Origin: Heterohyrax brucei
Lineage: Eukaryota; Chordata; Mammalia; Hyracoidea; Procaviidae
Direction of reading: 5' to 3'
NCBI GenBank assembly: GCA_028571685.1
Contig: CM053154.1
Coordinates: forward strand, 12,060,001 to 12,124,000
Length of the DNA: 64,000 nucleotides
Program-made: the position numbers and the translations under genes
Shown: positions 22,257-32,919 of the stretch, piece by piece
Layout: every line of letters starts with the position of its first letter
Position numbering within the stretch: the stretch's first letter is position 1
The notes under the pieces: model-generated
The model's database searches: none
Seen by the model: the letters and a program-made list of their open reading frames with translations, nothing else
What the model was told of the DNA's origin: nothing

Positions 22257-22435
22257 GCAAAATGAAATCCTTGACAACCTCAACCTTTTCTCCTTTTATG
22301 ACAATGTTGCTTACTGGTCCAGTTGTGAGGATTTTTGCTTTCCTGATGCTGACGTGTAATCCATACTGAAGGTTGTGGATCTTGATCTTCACATTAATGC
22401 TGAGGATAACAATTTTTATGTGTTTCATTTCATTT
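22257..22435 (-). repeat. 179-bp templated copy inside the RTE endonuclease region
   Basis: Matches 23424-23602 in the same orientation at about 92% by hand count (15 differences). It includes the junction between the host RTE and the nested RTE, so it was copied after that insertion. The edges coincide with short identities between donor and recipient (GCAAAAT on one side, CATTTCATTT on the other). Confidence 0.85.
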
Positions 22436-22833
22436 CTGGCATCATTTCAATCACCAAGGCTGTATTTTCCAACTACCAATCCTTCTTTGCTTCTAACTTT
22501 TGAATTTCAATCACCAGTGGCTATTAGTGCATCATGATTGCATGTCCAATCATTCTCAGACTGCAGAAATTGGTTAAAAAAAAACTTCAAATTCTTCATC
22601 TTCGGCCTTAGTAGTTGGTACATAAATTTTAGTCATCTTAACTGGCCTTCCTTGTAGGGGTAGGGATATTATTCTGTCACTGGCAGCATTATGGTTTAAT
22701 AGAGATCTGGGAATGTTCTTTTTGACAATGAATGCAAAGCCATTCCTCTTCAAATTGTCTTTCCTGGCTTAGTAGACCACATGGCTGTTTGATTCAAAAA
22801 GACCAGTCTCGGTCTATTTCAGCTCACTAATGC

Positions 22834-23558
22834 CTTGTTCTTGTTCAGTGCCTTCGAGTCAGTTCTGACTCATAGTGGCCCTATGAACAACAGAACAAAA
22901 TAGTGCCTGGTCTTGTGCCATGTCCACAATTGTTCTTATGCTTAAGCCCATTGTGCAGCCACTGTGTCGATCCACCTGGTTGAGGCTCTTCCTTTTTTTC
23001 ACTGCCCCTCCACTGTACCACGCATGATGTCTTATCCAGGGACTGATCTTTCCTGACAACATATCCAAGGCATGTAAGATGCAGTCTTGCCATCTTTGCT
23101 TCCAAGGAGCACTCTGGTTGTACTTCTTCCAGAATGAATCTGTTTGTTGATTTGGCAGTTCATGGTACATTCAACATTCTTCTCCAATCACCACATTTCA
23201 AAGGCATCAGTTCTTCTTCTGTCTTCTTTGTTCATGGTCCAGCTTTTGCATGCATATGATGCAATTGAAAATACCGTGACTTGGATCAGGCACCTTTTAG
23301 TCTTCAAGGTGACGTCTTTACTTTCAAACACTTTAAAGAGGTCCTTTGCAGCAGATATTCCCAATGCATTGCGTCTTTTGATTTCTTGACTGCTGCTTCT
23401 ATGGGCATCGATTGTGGATCCAAGCAAAATGAAATCCTTGACAACCTCAATCTTTTCTCCTTTTATGACAATGTTGCTTACTGGCCCAGCTGTGAGGACT
23501 TTTGTTTTCCTGCTGTTGATGTGTAATCCATACTGAACGCTATGGTCCTTGATCTTCA
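22834..23558 (-). mobile_element. 5'-truncated RTE nested in the long RTE
   Basis: Minus-strand translation includes KIKDHSVQYGLHINSRKTKV, GSTIDAHRSSSQEIKRRNAL and SYACKSWTMNKEDRRRTDAF, typical of the C-terminal part of RTE/BovB polymerases. It ends in the 3' UTR and a CTGAACAAGAACAAGG tail (minus strand). Flanks CACTAATGC (22825-22833) and CATTAATGC (23559-23567) are a 9-bp duplication with one mismatch. The 147-residue frame at 23188-23631 is a chimera of host endonuclease start and inserted polymerase end. Confidence 0.9.
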
Positions 23559-23602
23559 CATTAATGCTGAGGATAGCAATTTTTATGTGTTCCATTTCAT
23601 TT
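23424..23602 (-). repeat. Donor of the 179-bp templated copy
   Basis: Spans the right junction of the nested RTE. See 22257-22435. Confidence 0.85.
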
Positions 23603-24030
23603 TTAACAATTTCCAATTTTTCTAGAGTCATACTATATACATTCGAGGTTCCAGTTATTAATGGATATTTTCAGTTGTTTAATTTTGAGTCACACTATGT
23701 CAGCAAATGAAAGTGCCCAAAGCTTGTCTCCATTCATGTCATTAAGATTGACTTTACTTTGAGGTGGAAGCTCTTCCCTAGTTGTACTTTGAGTGCTTTT
23801 CACTTGAGGGGTTCATCTTCTGGCATGTTACCAGACAAGTTCCACTGCTATTTATGAGATTTTCGCTGGCTAATTCTTTTCAGAAGCAGACTTCCAAGTT
23901 CTTCTTCCTAATCTGTCTTAGTGTAGAAGCTCAGCGGAAACCTGTCCTCCCTGGGTGACCCAGCTGGTATTTGAATACCAGTGGCATCACAATATCAAAT
24001 GCAAGCTACCACAGTACAGGGAATATCAAT

Positions 24031-24601
24031 GGCTAAACAAATACTCTCCTCCTTTGTGTTGAGGAAAACAGCTTGCTGAAAATAATCACCCTTCCTATAT
24101 GACTTAGATGACACTCACAGACGCCTCCATGTCCACCTCTGACAAGTCCATGCACAGACCCTCCAAATTCTCATTCTTTGCCTCAGTAACTGGTTTGGCT
24201 GCCCGCAGTGATGAATCAGAAACACAGTGTTTATTCACCAAATGTTTGTTAAGCTTCTCTCCTTCCCACAAGTCCCTGCATTTTGCCCCACCCACAGCAT
24301 GAGTGGACACACTGCCCCTCTTTAAGCAGCCCTCCCAGAGAATAGGCTGGCCTTGTTGATGTACCATCTGATAACATCACCCTTATATCTCGCTTTCCAT
24401 TCCTGAGTGCTTCCTGGGTTTGTCTACTCGCAGTCTCTGTAACAACTCACACTTCCCTAGCTCTTGGAGACACTTGCAGATGTGATGGCCGGAAAATTCT
24501 TCCTGATGTGGTTGTTCCCCTCCCCTCATCTTTCTGAATTAAGCTTCTCCCTCTGTAAGTCTGGGTGTATTCTTACTTCACAGCATCTGTGTATCCCTGT
24601 G
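24031..24601. other. Unassigned non-coding sequence
   Basis: Nothing recognised. Confidence 0.5.
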
Positions 24602-24767
24602 GAGCCCTGGTGGCTGAGTAGTTAAGAGCTCAGCTGCTAATCAAAAGGTCAGCAGTTTGATTCCACCAGCCTCTTCTTGGAAACCCTATAGGGTAGCTCT
24701 ACTGTGTCCGGTAGGGTCACTAGGAGTCAGAATAGACTTGATGGCACACAGCAGCAACAAAACATTG
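24602..24767 (+). mobile_element. AfroSINE form I with RTE-like tail
   Basis: GAGCCCTGGTGGCTGAGTAG head, AAAAGGTCAGCAGTTTGATT box B, and a 3' end GATGGCACACAGCAGCAACA. This last resembles the RTE CACCTAACAACAAC tail more than the usual GGGTTTGGTTT. Confidence 0.95.
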
Positions 24768-24772
24768 ATTTG

Positions 24773-24797
24773 CTTTCTTTCTTTCTTTCTTTCTTTT
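24773..24797. repeat. (TTTC)n microsatellite
   Basis: Six TTTC units just after the AfroSINE tail. Confidence 0.9.
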
Positions 24798-25894
24798 TGT
24801 TTATATGTCTCTTTTAACCTTAAGGGAAATAATAATGGACCAGGAAACGTGACCACAGAAGGCTGAGCAAGTAGGTCCTAGAAACGGAGAGAGAATCTGA
24901 CCAAAGGAGGACTTTCCAGCAGGCAACAACCAGAAGCTGTGGGCATCACTGCTTCTAAAGGGAGCAGGTAGGACTGCTGTGACCACATGGGACTCTCGCC
25001 ATCTCATGCTCCAGAAGCCGAGATGATGCCGAGATCTTTTCACCACGGCAGGGTGCCGGGGATACCACGGCCCCCCCCGCCCAGTACTCCATGGGAGGAG
25101 GGAGGGGTCACATGATGGTCACTTATCAGTTGGGTTTATGGCAAACAAAAGGGTTAAGCTGGGAAGTGACTGACCTGGGTTTGGAACTGTTGCTTCTCTT
25201 GCCCCATTTGTCAGCCCTTGGGTTTTGTGGGAAGCACAGGGGCTGCTTACGACAGTGACAGAGCGGATTCGAAATCAGCCAGCATGGGTGTCGGTTAACA
25301 CAGCTGCCTGCGCTCTGGATGGTGTTCATTCAACAGCCTCCTGCTCCAGGGACTGCTGCTGGTCTTTCAAAGCACAGCGCCCTCCCACATCTTCAAACCT
25401 GCGTGCTTAGCCAGTGACAAAGACACAGACGCAAACTTCCTATGCAGGGTGCCCTCTGCATTTATCTCTCCCTCCTGCACTCTCCTAGCATGGCACTCAG
25501 TGTCCGGACCGCTGGTCCCCTCCCCAGCTCTGCAGTACTGGCACTGCCTCTGAGCAGCCCTCCCTTTCCCAAGAGTTCACCACACCTCTAGTGTGGGTGG
25601 CACCTCCACTCATCACTCACTTGCTCTATAATTAGCTGTCTAATCAGGGCCAGAATATCCAACAAGCTGGTAGACACACACTTACTTGTGCATACTTACT
25701 AATCTGTAGAAATCAATTTCACTACAAAGATGTGGTGACCCCCACATGAAATTAGTCACTACAGAATAGCTAAGTAAACACAGGTAAGCCTGTATATGCC
25801 AGGCTTAATGTAAACTGGAGCATGCTATGTTTGCTGGTTAATCTACCCATTCTAATCGTGTGTCTCTTCCCAAGCTGACAGCTCCTAGACATCA
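24798..25894. other. Unassigned non-coding sequence
   Basis: Somewhat GC-richer than its surroundings around 25010-25110, where there is a C-rich tract, but with no CpG-island-like density. No exon or repeat recognised. Confidence 0.5.
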
Positions 25895-26074
25895 AAACCA
25901 ACAAACTAGTTGCCGTGAGGCCAACCCCAGGTATATCAGGGTATAACTCTGCTCCAAAGGCTTTCCAGAGGCTGGTTTTTCAGCTGAAGGTCTAGGCCGT
26001 TTTTCCGAGATGCTTCTGGGTGGGTTCGAGCCACCAACGTTTCTGTACATAGTTGCATCACCCAGGAATTCCTA
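25895..26074 (-). mobile_element. AfroSINE form II
   Basis: ACTAGTTGCCGTGAGGCCAA, GCTGGTTTTTCAGCTGAAGG, GATGCTTCTGGGTGGGTTCG, head end CATCACCCAGGAATTCC. Confidence 0.88.
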
Positions 26075-26625
26075 GGAGTTCATTTTAGATACCTCCATCA
26101 CTACCTCACCACTTTTCATAATGCTTACATTCAGTCGGTACATCATTAGAGGCTTATTACCTTGAAGTAAATTGAATCTCACATTAAACAAGAGGATTAG
26201 AAACAGGCTGTAGGACGTGGGCTTTCAGGTCCTGAGGATTCTCAAATGGACAGCTCTGATCAGGGAGAAAAAAAAGCATCCACAGAGAAAAAACCTGTGG
26301 CCAGTACCCAGTGGGAATATAACAAGCTGTGCTCTTGACCGCAGAAGCCCTGAGTTTTCAGGAAAACACTTTCTTCATCAGAGCCAGCAGCTTCTGCTCC
26401 CCCACAACCATCTCAAGGAGAGAAGGGGAGGCCGATAATGATGACACCAACTCAGATCATTCAACTGGCTCCGCAGAATTGGCTTTAGAGGGGAAAGAAA
26501 GTTTAAAGGGAATCATTAAGCATTAATATCCCAGGAAAATTAACCTAAAATAATACATTTTAGTCCAGTCTGCAGAGGTTTACTGGACAGAAAAAAACAC
26601 AGTTTACCAAAAACATGAAGTGAAA
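26075..26625. other. Unassigned non-coding sequence
   Basis: Nothing recognised. Confidence 0.5.
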
Positions 26626-26690
26626 GTAATTCTCAGACTCTACTAGAAATCAGAAGCATCTGGGAGCTTGCTCAAAATGCAGGTATTACA
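26626..26690 (+). mobile_element. MER5-type (hAT-Charlie) fragment
   Basis: AATTCTCAGACTCTACTAGA followed by AAGCATCTGGGAGCTTGCTC and AAAATGCAG matches the first third of MER5A-like elements. Confidence 0.65.
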
Positions 26691-26746
26691 TGGTTCAGGT
26701 GTAAGGATGGGCTGCATTACACTGGGCAACCAGGGACATCCTCAGG

Positions 26747-26899
26747 GCCCTGGTGAAACAGTGGTTAAGAGCTCGGGTGCTAGCCAAAAGGTCAGCAATT
26801 CGAATCCACCAGTTTCTGCCTTGGAAACCATACAGGGCGATTCTGCTCTGTCTTACAGGCTCAGTAAGAGTCAGAATCAGCTTGATGGCAATGAGTTTT
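26747..26899 (+). mobile_element. AfroSINE form I
   Basis: GGCCCTGGTGAAACAGTGGT head, GGTCAGCAATTCGAATCCAC box B, GAGTCAGAATCAGCTTGATG 3' block. Confidence 0.95.
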
Positions 26900-27976
26900 C
26901 TAAGGACATCCCCTCTAAAGAAGTGACATTTCAGGAGCTACACAAAGAGTTGGAAAGAATATCCCTGGCAAAGGAGACAGGCAGAACAAAAGCCAGGCAT
27001 TTTTAAAGAACAGAGGAAAGCTAGTGTGGATGGAACTGAAAAGGAGAGAGCGAATGGTGTATAATGAAGCACAAGTAGGCAGGGGCCAACTCACGGCTAA
27101 TCTAGAGGAGTTATAGATGCTGGGAAATATCCCTAGAAAAGGTAAGGGGTAACTCAATTAATAAGCACCCTTTGCTTCTTTTCACCTCCTTTTTCCTCTT
27201 CTTCTTGCCTGGAACTTGGATACGACAGCTGCCACTCCAGCAGCCATACTGTGACCATAAAGCCAATCTTAAGTTCTCATGCCATACGCTAAGTATAACA
27301 GAACAGAAAGATACTAGAGTCTGGGTCCCTGATGAGTTGGACTTCCCACCTGTAGATTTCTCCTCAGGTGAGAAAAATAAGCCTGCACGTGCTTCAGCCA
27401 CCGTTCTGCAAGTCTGCCTTACTCCTAGATAAACTGAGGACCTTACTCTCCTGTCACAGTTTTCGAGCTTGACTCCATCCCTGGATAAAGGTGTTTTGGA
27501 ATTTTGGAAGCAGATTGTGCCATCTTCCCAGGCTGTGACCTGCTGTAGTACCCATTCAGCCATTTCTTATCGTAGATTGGCAGGTGCCAGCTCTACATTT
27601 CACTTCTGACACCTGTGGGCAGAGCGCCAGTGCAGTGGTCTGCACGGTGGAAAGCTGCTTCCAGTGCTCCTGCAGACATGAGCACTAGTCTTTCTGGGAG
27701 GCTGATGTCCAGGTTGCAGATAACATGTCTGAGAGCTCAGAGGCACATGACAGCCTCGTCAGAGGGTAAATCCTGTGAGCTTTGCCTGGAATGCCTCCCA
27801 CATAGGCTTTTCTTGGGTCATACCCAATTCCAAAAACACAGAAATGAGAGAATGGGAGACAAATTCACATGGCAGGCAAATGCAGAATAGAATTTTAAAA
27901 ATTCACACTCTTGTATGATATCAAGAGAATTAATTAAAACGTAACTATTTCCATCCAGTATGTTTCCAGACGTGTT
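26900..27976. other. Unassigned non-coding sequence
   Basis: The 150-residue reverse frame at 27111-27563 has low-complexity basic runs and no domain. With no splice or codon support I do not call it coding. No repeat recognised. Confidence 0.5.
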
Positions 27977-28138
27977 CCAGAGAGTAATTTCTTATTGAAA
28001 TTTCTCAGTTGCATCACGTAAACACAGCGTGAGGAGCCAGGAAAGACGTGGTTTGAACCAGAGAGTAATTTCTTATTGGAATTTCTCAGTTGCATCACGT
28101 AAACACAGTGTGAGGAGCCAGGAAGGAGGTAGTTTGAA
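27977..28138. repeat. Tandem duplication, two 81-bp units
   Basis: Unit 1 is 27977-28057 and unit 2 is 28058-28138. Both start CCAGAGAGTAATTTCTTATT and contain TTTCTCAGTTGCATCACGTA. They differ at only about five or six positions. No known repeat is involved. Confidence 0.93.
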
Positions 28139-28555
28139 GGCTTGAAGGGAGGCTTTTGTGATTAGATTTCCTGAGGTGTATGTGGTTAGCCTCTGATTTA
28201 CAAATTCTAATCTCCTCGTCTGACTACCTTGGAAGGTAAACCCTTAGCACCAGAAACTGGTTGAAAGGCAACAGAGTGGAGAAGGGAACACTTCTGACCC
28301 AAAACATAGAATATATAGGAAAAGAAATATATATACATATATACGCACACATATCCTCAAACTAAAGTGAAAATATATATATACACATACATCCTCAGAT
28401 TAAACTTAAAATATTTCTGACAATATCTGGTGCCAAGCTAGGAGAAAAATAAAAAGAAGTTTGAAAATCTTCCGGAGATGTGCCACTTAGGTTTGAGATC
28501 ATCTCACAGGACCTCCAAGACTCAATAAGTCTTAATCATATAATAAACCAAAAAT
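28139..28555. other. Unassigned sequence with AT-rich simple repeats
   Basis: Contains TATA/TACA-rich tracts at about 28315-28395, in which the phrase CTCAAACTAAAGT/CTCAGATTAAACT recurs, suggesting a small local duplication. Nothing else recognised. Confidence 0.5.
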
Positions 28556-28712
28556 CAAACCCATTACCCTTGATTTGATTCCAGCACACAGCAACCGTAT
28601 AGGACAGAGTAAAACTGCCTCATAGGGTTTCCAAGGAGCAGTTGGTAAATTCGAACTGCAGACATTTGGGCCAGCAGCTGAGCTCTTAACCACTGCACCA
28701 AGGGTCTCCCTA
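28556..28712 (-). mobile_element. AfroSINE form I
   Basis: CCCTTGATTTGATTCCAGCA, CTCATAGGGTTTCCAAGGAG, AAATTCGAACTGCAGACATT, head CTTAACCACTGCACCAAGGG. Confidence 0.94.
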
Positions 28713-28754
28713 AATTTACTGAATAAAAGTAAGGTCTCAGGAGTAAATGTGGAG

Positions 28755-28940
28755 TGGCTTAATGTCTGGGCTTTAGAGTCAGATCTGGTTTGAAGCCACT
28801 GCTTTTTTGGCTGCCTAGGCTTAGCCAAGTTCACATAATCTTTCTAAAGTTCAGTGTCTTAATCCCTAAAATGGGTACAACAACAGTTGTGAAGTTCAGT
28901 GGGATAATACAGCCCTGGCAAGGAATGATGGTTGATTTTT
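28755..28940 (-). mobile_element. MIR SINE
   Basis: GCTTTAGAGTCAGATCTGGT, TTAGCCAAGTTCACATAATC, AGTTCAGTGTCTTAATCCCT, AAAATGGGTACAACAACAGT: near complete on the reverse strand. Confidence 0.88.
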
Positions 28941-29616
28941 CCTTCTTAGTAACTTCTGTAATGTTCCTTGCTTTCAGAATTTGGGAAATACAAGGTATCA
29001 AAGGCAGCAGAAGAGTGACCCACACTTAGTCACTGGGATTCCCACTGGGACTTGGCACTCGGGACTCAGTGAAAAGGCAGGAGCAGTGTACGGGTCCATT
29101 CTGTCATGACAGCCATGGCTGGGTCTTGGGTCCAGAGACAGAGCCGTGTCCTGTCCTGCAGGGCCAGAGGGGCAGGAGGGGATGCTAACCTGATTGGAAG
29201 TAAGGTTGACTTCTGAGGTCAGCTCCCTCTGCTTCAGGCCATTACCCAAGAGCATTTTTCCAGCCTTCCCACTGGCTTCTTCATCTTTTTCCCTTAAATT
29301 ATTTTTCCACTGTAAGTAACCAGAGTACGTTTCTGTTTTGTTCAGTGAGGAAAGCTAGCTGGGGCTTTGCTCGACAATTGTTGGGCTGATATTGTTGGGA
29401 CTCTAGGGACATAATAAATGACATTCCTTTTCTTCTACTCTGGCATTAGAGATGATTTGAGAAATAAGACTGAGACGACGAACAAGCAGAGATAAAGACG
29501 GCAGCTCTATCCCGCCTTGTTACTGAGAAGTGCTGGCTTGGATGGCCTGGCTGTCATGTGCAGCCAGAATAGAGATCTCAGTAGTTTAGTGTTCAACTTG
29601 CCTACTCAGACCAAGC
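28941..29616. other. Unassigned non-coding sequence
   Basis: Nothing recognised. Confidence 0.5.
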
Positions 29617-29812
29617 CAGTTGTTGTGACTCAACTCTGACTCATGATAACCCCATGTGTGTCAGAATAGAACTGTGTCCCATAGGCTTTTCAGTGCTGAT
29701 AGTCCAGAAGATCGTCAGGTTTTTCTTCCAAGGCACTTGTGTATGGACTCAAATTTCTACCCTTTTCGTTAACAGCCAAGCATGTGAATGATTTGCACCA
29801 CTCAGGGACCAC
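29617..29812 (-). mobile_element. AfroSINE form II
   Basis: AGTTGTTGTGACTCAACTCT, TCATGATAACCCCATGTGTG, CAGGTTTTTCTTCCAAGGCA, head end GCACCACTCAGGGACC. Confidence 0.93.
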
Positions 29813-30140
29813 GGACAACCAGAGTTGAGCAATCAGCCACTTTCTTCAGGGTAGGAGACCATTATCAGCTTCCCCCACAACAGAGGACAGAGCAGAATTC
29901 ACCCTCCCTGAAGGCAAACTGGAGCTCAGCGATGCCTGCCTGGGCTTTCTCCCAGCTCCACAACCAAAGGAGTCTCTCCTTCTCAGAGGAGGAATGAGAG
30001 GATGAGGACCATAACTACTGTTCTAGATCTTTCCTCATCTGACACCTGTCCTCTCACTGACAATTATTAACATGCTTATTTAAAATATAATCTAGGTTTG
30101 AGTCAGCTCCCTCCTGATAAGATTTTTCTCCCTTGTTAGT
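29813..30140. other. Unassigned non-coding sequence
   Basis: Nothing recognised. Confidence 0.5.
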
Positions 30141-30308
30141 CCAAAAACCAAAAACCCATGGAGGCTGAGTTGATTCTGACTCACAGCAATCCTAGAGGAC
30201 AGGCTAGAATTGTTCCATAGAGTTTCCATGGAGCATCCGGTGGATTCGAGCTGCTGACATTTCAGTTAGCAGTCAGGCTCATAACCACTACGCCACCATG
30301 GTTTCCTC
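30141..30308 (-). mobile_element. AfroSINE form I
   Basis: Tail CCAAAAACCAAAAACCCATG, 3' block GAGTTGATTCTGACTCACAG, box B GTGGATTCGAGCTGCTGACA, head ACCACTACGCCACCATGG. The A/C-rich tail is well preserved. Confidence 0.95.
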
Positions 30309-30881
30309 CTTGTTAGTAACGGTTGCAAGTTTAAGACTAGGTCTCATAACAGAGGACTTAAAACCCTTGGCTAACTGTTGATTTTCTTTTGAAAGAAAGT
30401 AGATCCCAACTGTTAAGCCATATTTCACATGGACGGCCTGCACAGGAAGTTTATCAGCTGTCTCTCCTGCCAGCTCTGCATTTCTCTATCAGCAAGTAAC
30501 TTCACGGAGAAAAACCCAGCAGGGCCTCCGAACAAAAAGCACCATGAGGAACTTCATTTTGTTATCTCAGCTCTTTCTCCCCAGCTACCACCTTTCTTCA
30601 GAAGTCTATCCACATTTTGACAGTGAGAAATGAACGAGGTGAAAATCAGATTCAAATCAGGCAGTGTACAATGAAGGATAAATCGGAACAGTCTACAGGG
30701 GAGAATGTAGGAGCAGAACTCAGCAATTATTCCCAACACTTCCCCACACCATGATCCAGCCAAGCGAATTATTTGGTAAACTACATGGATCATAAAAAAA
30801 TAATCATCTGATTAACCATGACCTCCACTTCACTCATATTGTCAACATATTTGTAGCTTCATACATACACATACAGATCTG
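30309..30881. other. Unassigned non-coding sequence
   Basis: Nothing recognised. Confidence 0.5.
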
Positions 30882-30900
30882 CACACACACACACACACAC
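30882..30900. repeat. (CA)n microsatellite
   Basis: Nine CA units adjoining the start of an AfroSINE. Confidence 0.9.
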
Positions 30901-30903
30901 GTA

Positions 30904-31108
30904 CCACCTTAGTGGTACAAAGGGTATCTGCTCAGCTGGTAACGAAAAGGTTGGTTATTAGAACCTACCTAGTGGCTCTGTAGGAGGAAGAACGGGTCAT
31001 CTCCTTCCATAGAGATCACAGACAAGAAAACCCTGGGGGTAGTTCTCCTCTGTCACTTGGGGTTGCTATGAGTCAGAAATCAGCTTCATGACTCTAGACA
31101 ACAACCAT
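30904..31108 (+). mobile_element. AfroSINE form III
   Basis: TTAGTGGTACAAAGGGTATC head, AAAGGTTGGTTATTAGAACC box B, form III middle CATAGAGATCACAGACAAGA, then GTTGCTATGAGTCAGAAATC and tail CTCTAGACAACAACCA, which resembles the RTE end. Confidence 0.9.
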
Positions 31109-31110
31109 AG

Positions 31111-31133
31111 CACACACACGCATGCACGCACAT

Positions 31134-31169
<36 letters not shown>
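31111..31169. repeat. (CA)n microsatellite
   Basis: About 60 bp, impure at its left end (GCATG interruptions) and pure on the right. It accounts for Thr-His and Cys-Val open frames on the two strands. Confidence 0.95.
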
Positions 31170-31171
<2 letters not shown>

Positions 31172-31707
31172 ACCAAATCATTCATTGACACACACACACC
31201 TGATACAGTATCACTTTCAAACGCGTTTGTTCCAAAAGCGTTTTCCTGCACACTTCCTCCCCAAACTGCCTGTCTTTTATTTAAAAAAAAAAAATTTAAA
31301 TCACTTTTTCTATGGAAGATGCTTTGGCTTCATTACATCTCCCTTTTCTTGTCACAGTCTAATGATATTTAACTTGCATTTTCATTCCAAGCCGTTATGT
31401 AGTTATTATTTAGGTCCTAGAAAGTAATCTGCTCACTGCTTGTCTCTCAGACATCAATGGTTTTGCCATTTTAGAGTGCCAAAAAAAATAACGTGTTTCA
31501 TATCTAAGCGGTGAGTATCATGCAAACAGCGTGTTTACTGTCCATTAACCTCTCCTGTAATTATTTTGGCGAATACAGTTTAAAAAAATAACTGAATGAG
31601 AAAATCACTTTCTGCTTCTCCATAGTGAATGCTGGTCAGACAGGTATTGTGCACAACCACTAAGAGACAAAGTGTTGGAGAGACTTCACAATTTCCAGTG
31701 TGTTTGG
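31170..31707. other. Unassigned non-coding sequence
   Basis: Has an A-run near 31283-31294. No exon or repeat recognised. Confidence 0.5.
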
Positions 31708-31898
31708 AGGTGTCCTATTCATCTAGTGCTACTATAGCAGTGAGTGGCTTTAATAAACAGAAATGTATTGTCTCACAGCCCAGGAGATAGAAGTCTGATG
31801 AATCTGGGGCACCAGCTCCCAGGGAAGGCTTTCTCTGCTGGTGCTGGGGGAGGATCCTTGTCATCAGTCTTCCCCTGGTCTAGTAAGATCACACCTTT
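31708..31898 (-). mobile_element. LTR fragment, MaLR/ERVL-like
   Basis: CATCTAGTGCTACTATAGCA, GTGGCTTTAATAAACAGAAA and CTTGTCATCAGTCTTCCCCT match the LTR at 18718-19248. Only one end is kept. Confidence 0.78.
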
Positions 31899-32060
31899 GT
31901 TTTTAAAAGGGAAGGGGGGGAGCAAAAAGAAAGCTGAAACTATTTGTTTAAACAGTCCTCATCGACTTGTCTTAGGCTGTATGAAGACTGATCTGCTAAG
32001 TGATACCCTGGACAATCTCTAATTCAGAGTGATCTAATTTGCTACAGTAACAAGACTTGC

Positions 32061-32331
32061 AAACCCTGGTGGCGTAGTGGGTTCAGTGGGTTGGGGTCTA
32101 CATATGCCAACTAAAGTGTCGGCAGACTGGGGAAGCAGCTGTGCATCCGGAGGCAGCCACAGGATTTTATTCTTGGTTTCCTTTGAGTGAAAATTGCTCT
32201 TTTCCCCTCCCTTTGTTAATATTACAGTTCAAATCCACCAGGCATTCCTTGGAAACTCTATGGGGCAGTTCTACTCTGACCTCTAGGGTCACTATGAGTT
32301 GGATCTGACTCGACGGCAGTGGGTAGATTTA
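32061..32331 (+). mobile_element. Composite AfroSINE with extra 5' module (copy A)
   Basis: An AfroSINE head (AACCCTGGTGGCGTAGTGGG) and AfroSINE 3' part (AGTTCAAATCCACCAGGCAT onward) are separated by about 145 bp at 32080-32224. That segment contains GAAGCAGCTGTGCATCCGGA, CTTGGTTTCCTTTGAGTGAA and TTGCTCTTTTCCCCTCCCTT. The same segment abuts the same AfroSINE position in the reverse-strand copy at 34588-34825, so it belongs to the element. Confidence 0.85.
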
Positions 32332-32919
32332 ACAACACTTAACTATCCTTAAGCCCATGGGAGATTTGTGGCAATGTGTGGGCATACATTGACAAATGTC
32401 AGCAATAGGGAATGTCTGCTTATCACCCTCACCTCTGGACCCTCAGAAAATCAAAGACACATCCCCAAGCTCTTGCATCTCTAATATTCCACCACTGAGT
32501 CCCCCTCAACCTCCTGCTGAGTGATGAGTGACACCTCTTTTTGAACCTGCCAGTACCAGCATATCGGCATTGCCCAGAAATTAACTTCTCCACTGGCCCC
32601 AAAACATAGTGTTCTTCTTTGAATTAGTAGGTAGGTCCTTTCCAAAAAAAGGTCACTAGATTTAGATCACACCAGCATCATCTAGATCCGTGTTCACCTG
32701 TGTGATTCTGCCCACCTCTGCTCTCAAGAATGAACTTATAACCCATTGTTCTTAGTCAGGGGACATTTCAGAAAATGGCAGGTCTGGGTTTTGTTGTCTC
32801 TTAATAACTTAGTTATTTTTATTTAATAAGTTCTTCTTCATCTGAAAAAGAATGAATGAAAATCTTTGGAAGAAGGCAGTATTTGGAAATACGTACCAGT
32901 TTAATCCACTAAAAGACTG
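32332..32919. other. Unassigned non-coding sequence
   Basis: Nothing recognised. Confidence 0.5.

Larger units (their letters stand above)
21537..24030 (-). mobile_element. Long RTE LINE copy, 3'-truncated and interrupted
   Basis: Read right to left, it starts with the RTE 5' region (24030-23640, including CCACAGTACA and ATACCAGCTGGGTCACC-like sequence, reverse strand). It passes into the start of the endonuclease frame (LEKLEIVKNEMEHIKIAILS), is broken by another RTE at 22834-23558, then resumes with the endonuclease region at 22833 and runs to about 21537. The reverse transcriptase and 3' end of this copy are absent. The frame has multiple breaks. It also carries the 179-bp copied segment at 22257-22435. 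Confidence 0.85.

Noticed and set aside
23188-23631. 147-residue frame that looks like a polymerase gene
   Set aside because: It is RTE LINE sequence, a chimera from one RTE inserted in another, not a host gene.
25010-25110. CpG island or promoter
   Set aside because: C-rich but short, with few CpG dinucleotides and no adjoining exon-like sequence.
27111-27563. 150-residue minus-strand open frame
   Set aside because: No recognisable domain, basic low-complexity runs, no splice signals or codon pattern that I could see; length is within chance for both strands of 64 kb.
31066-31251. Val-Cys/Thr-His repeat proteins
   Set aside because: Translations of a (CA)n microsatellite.
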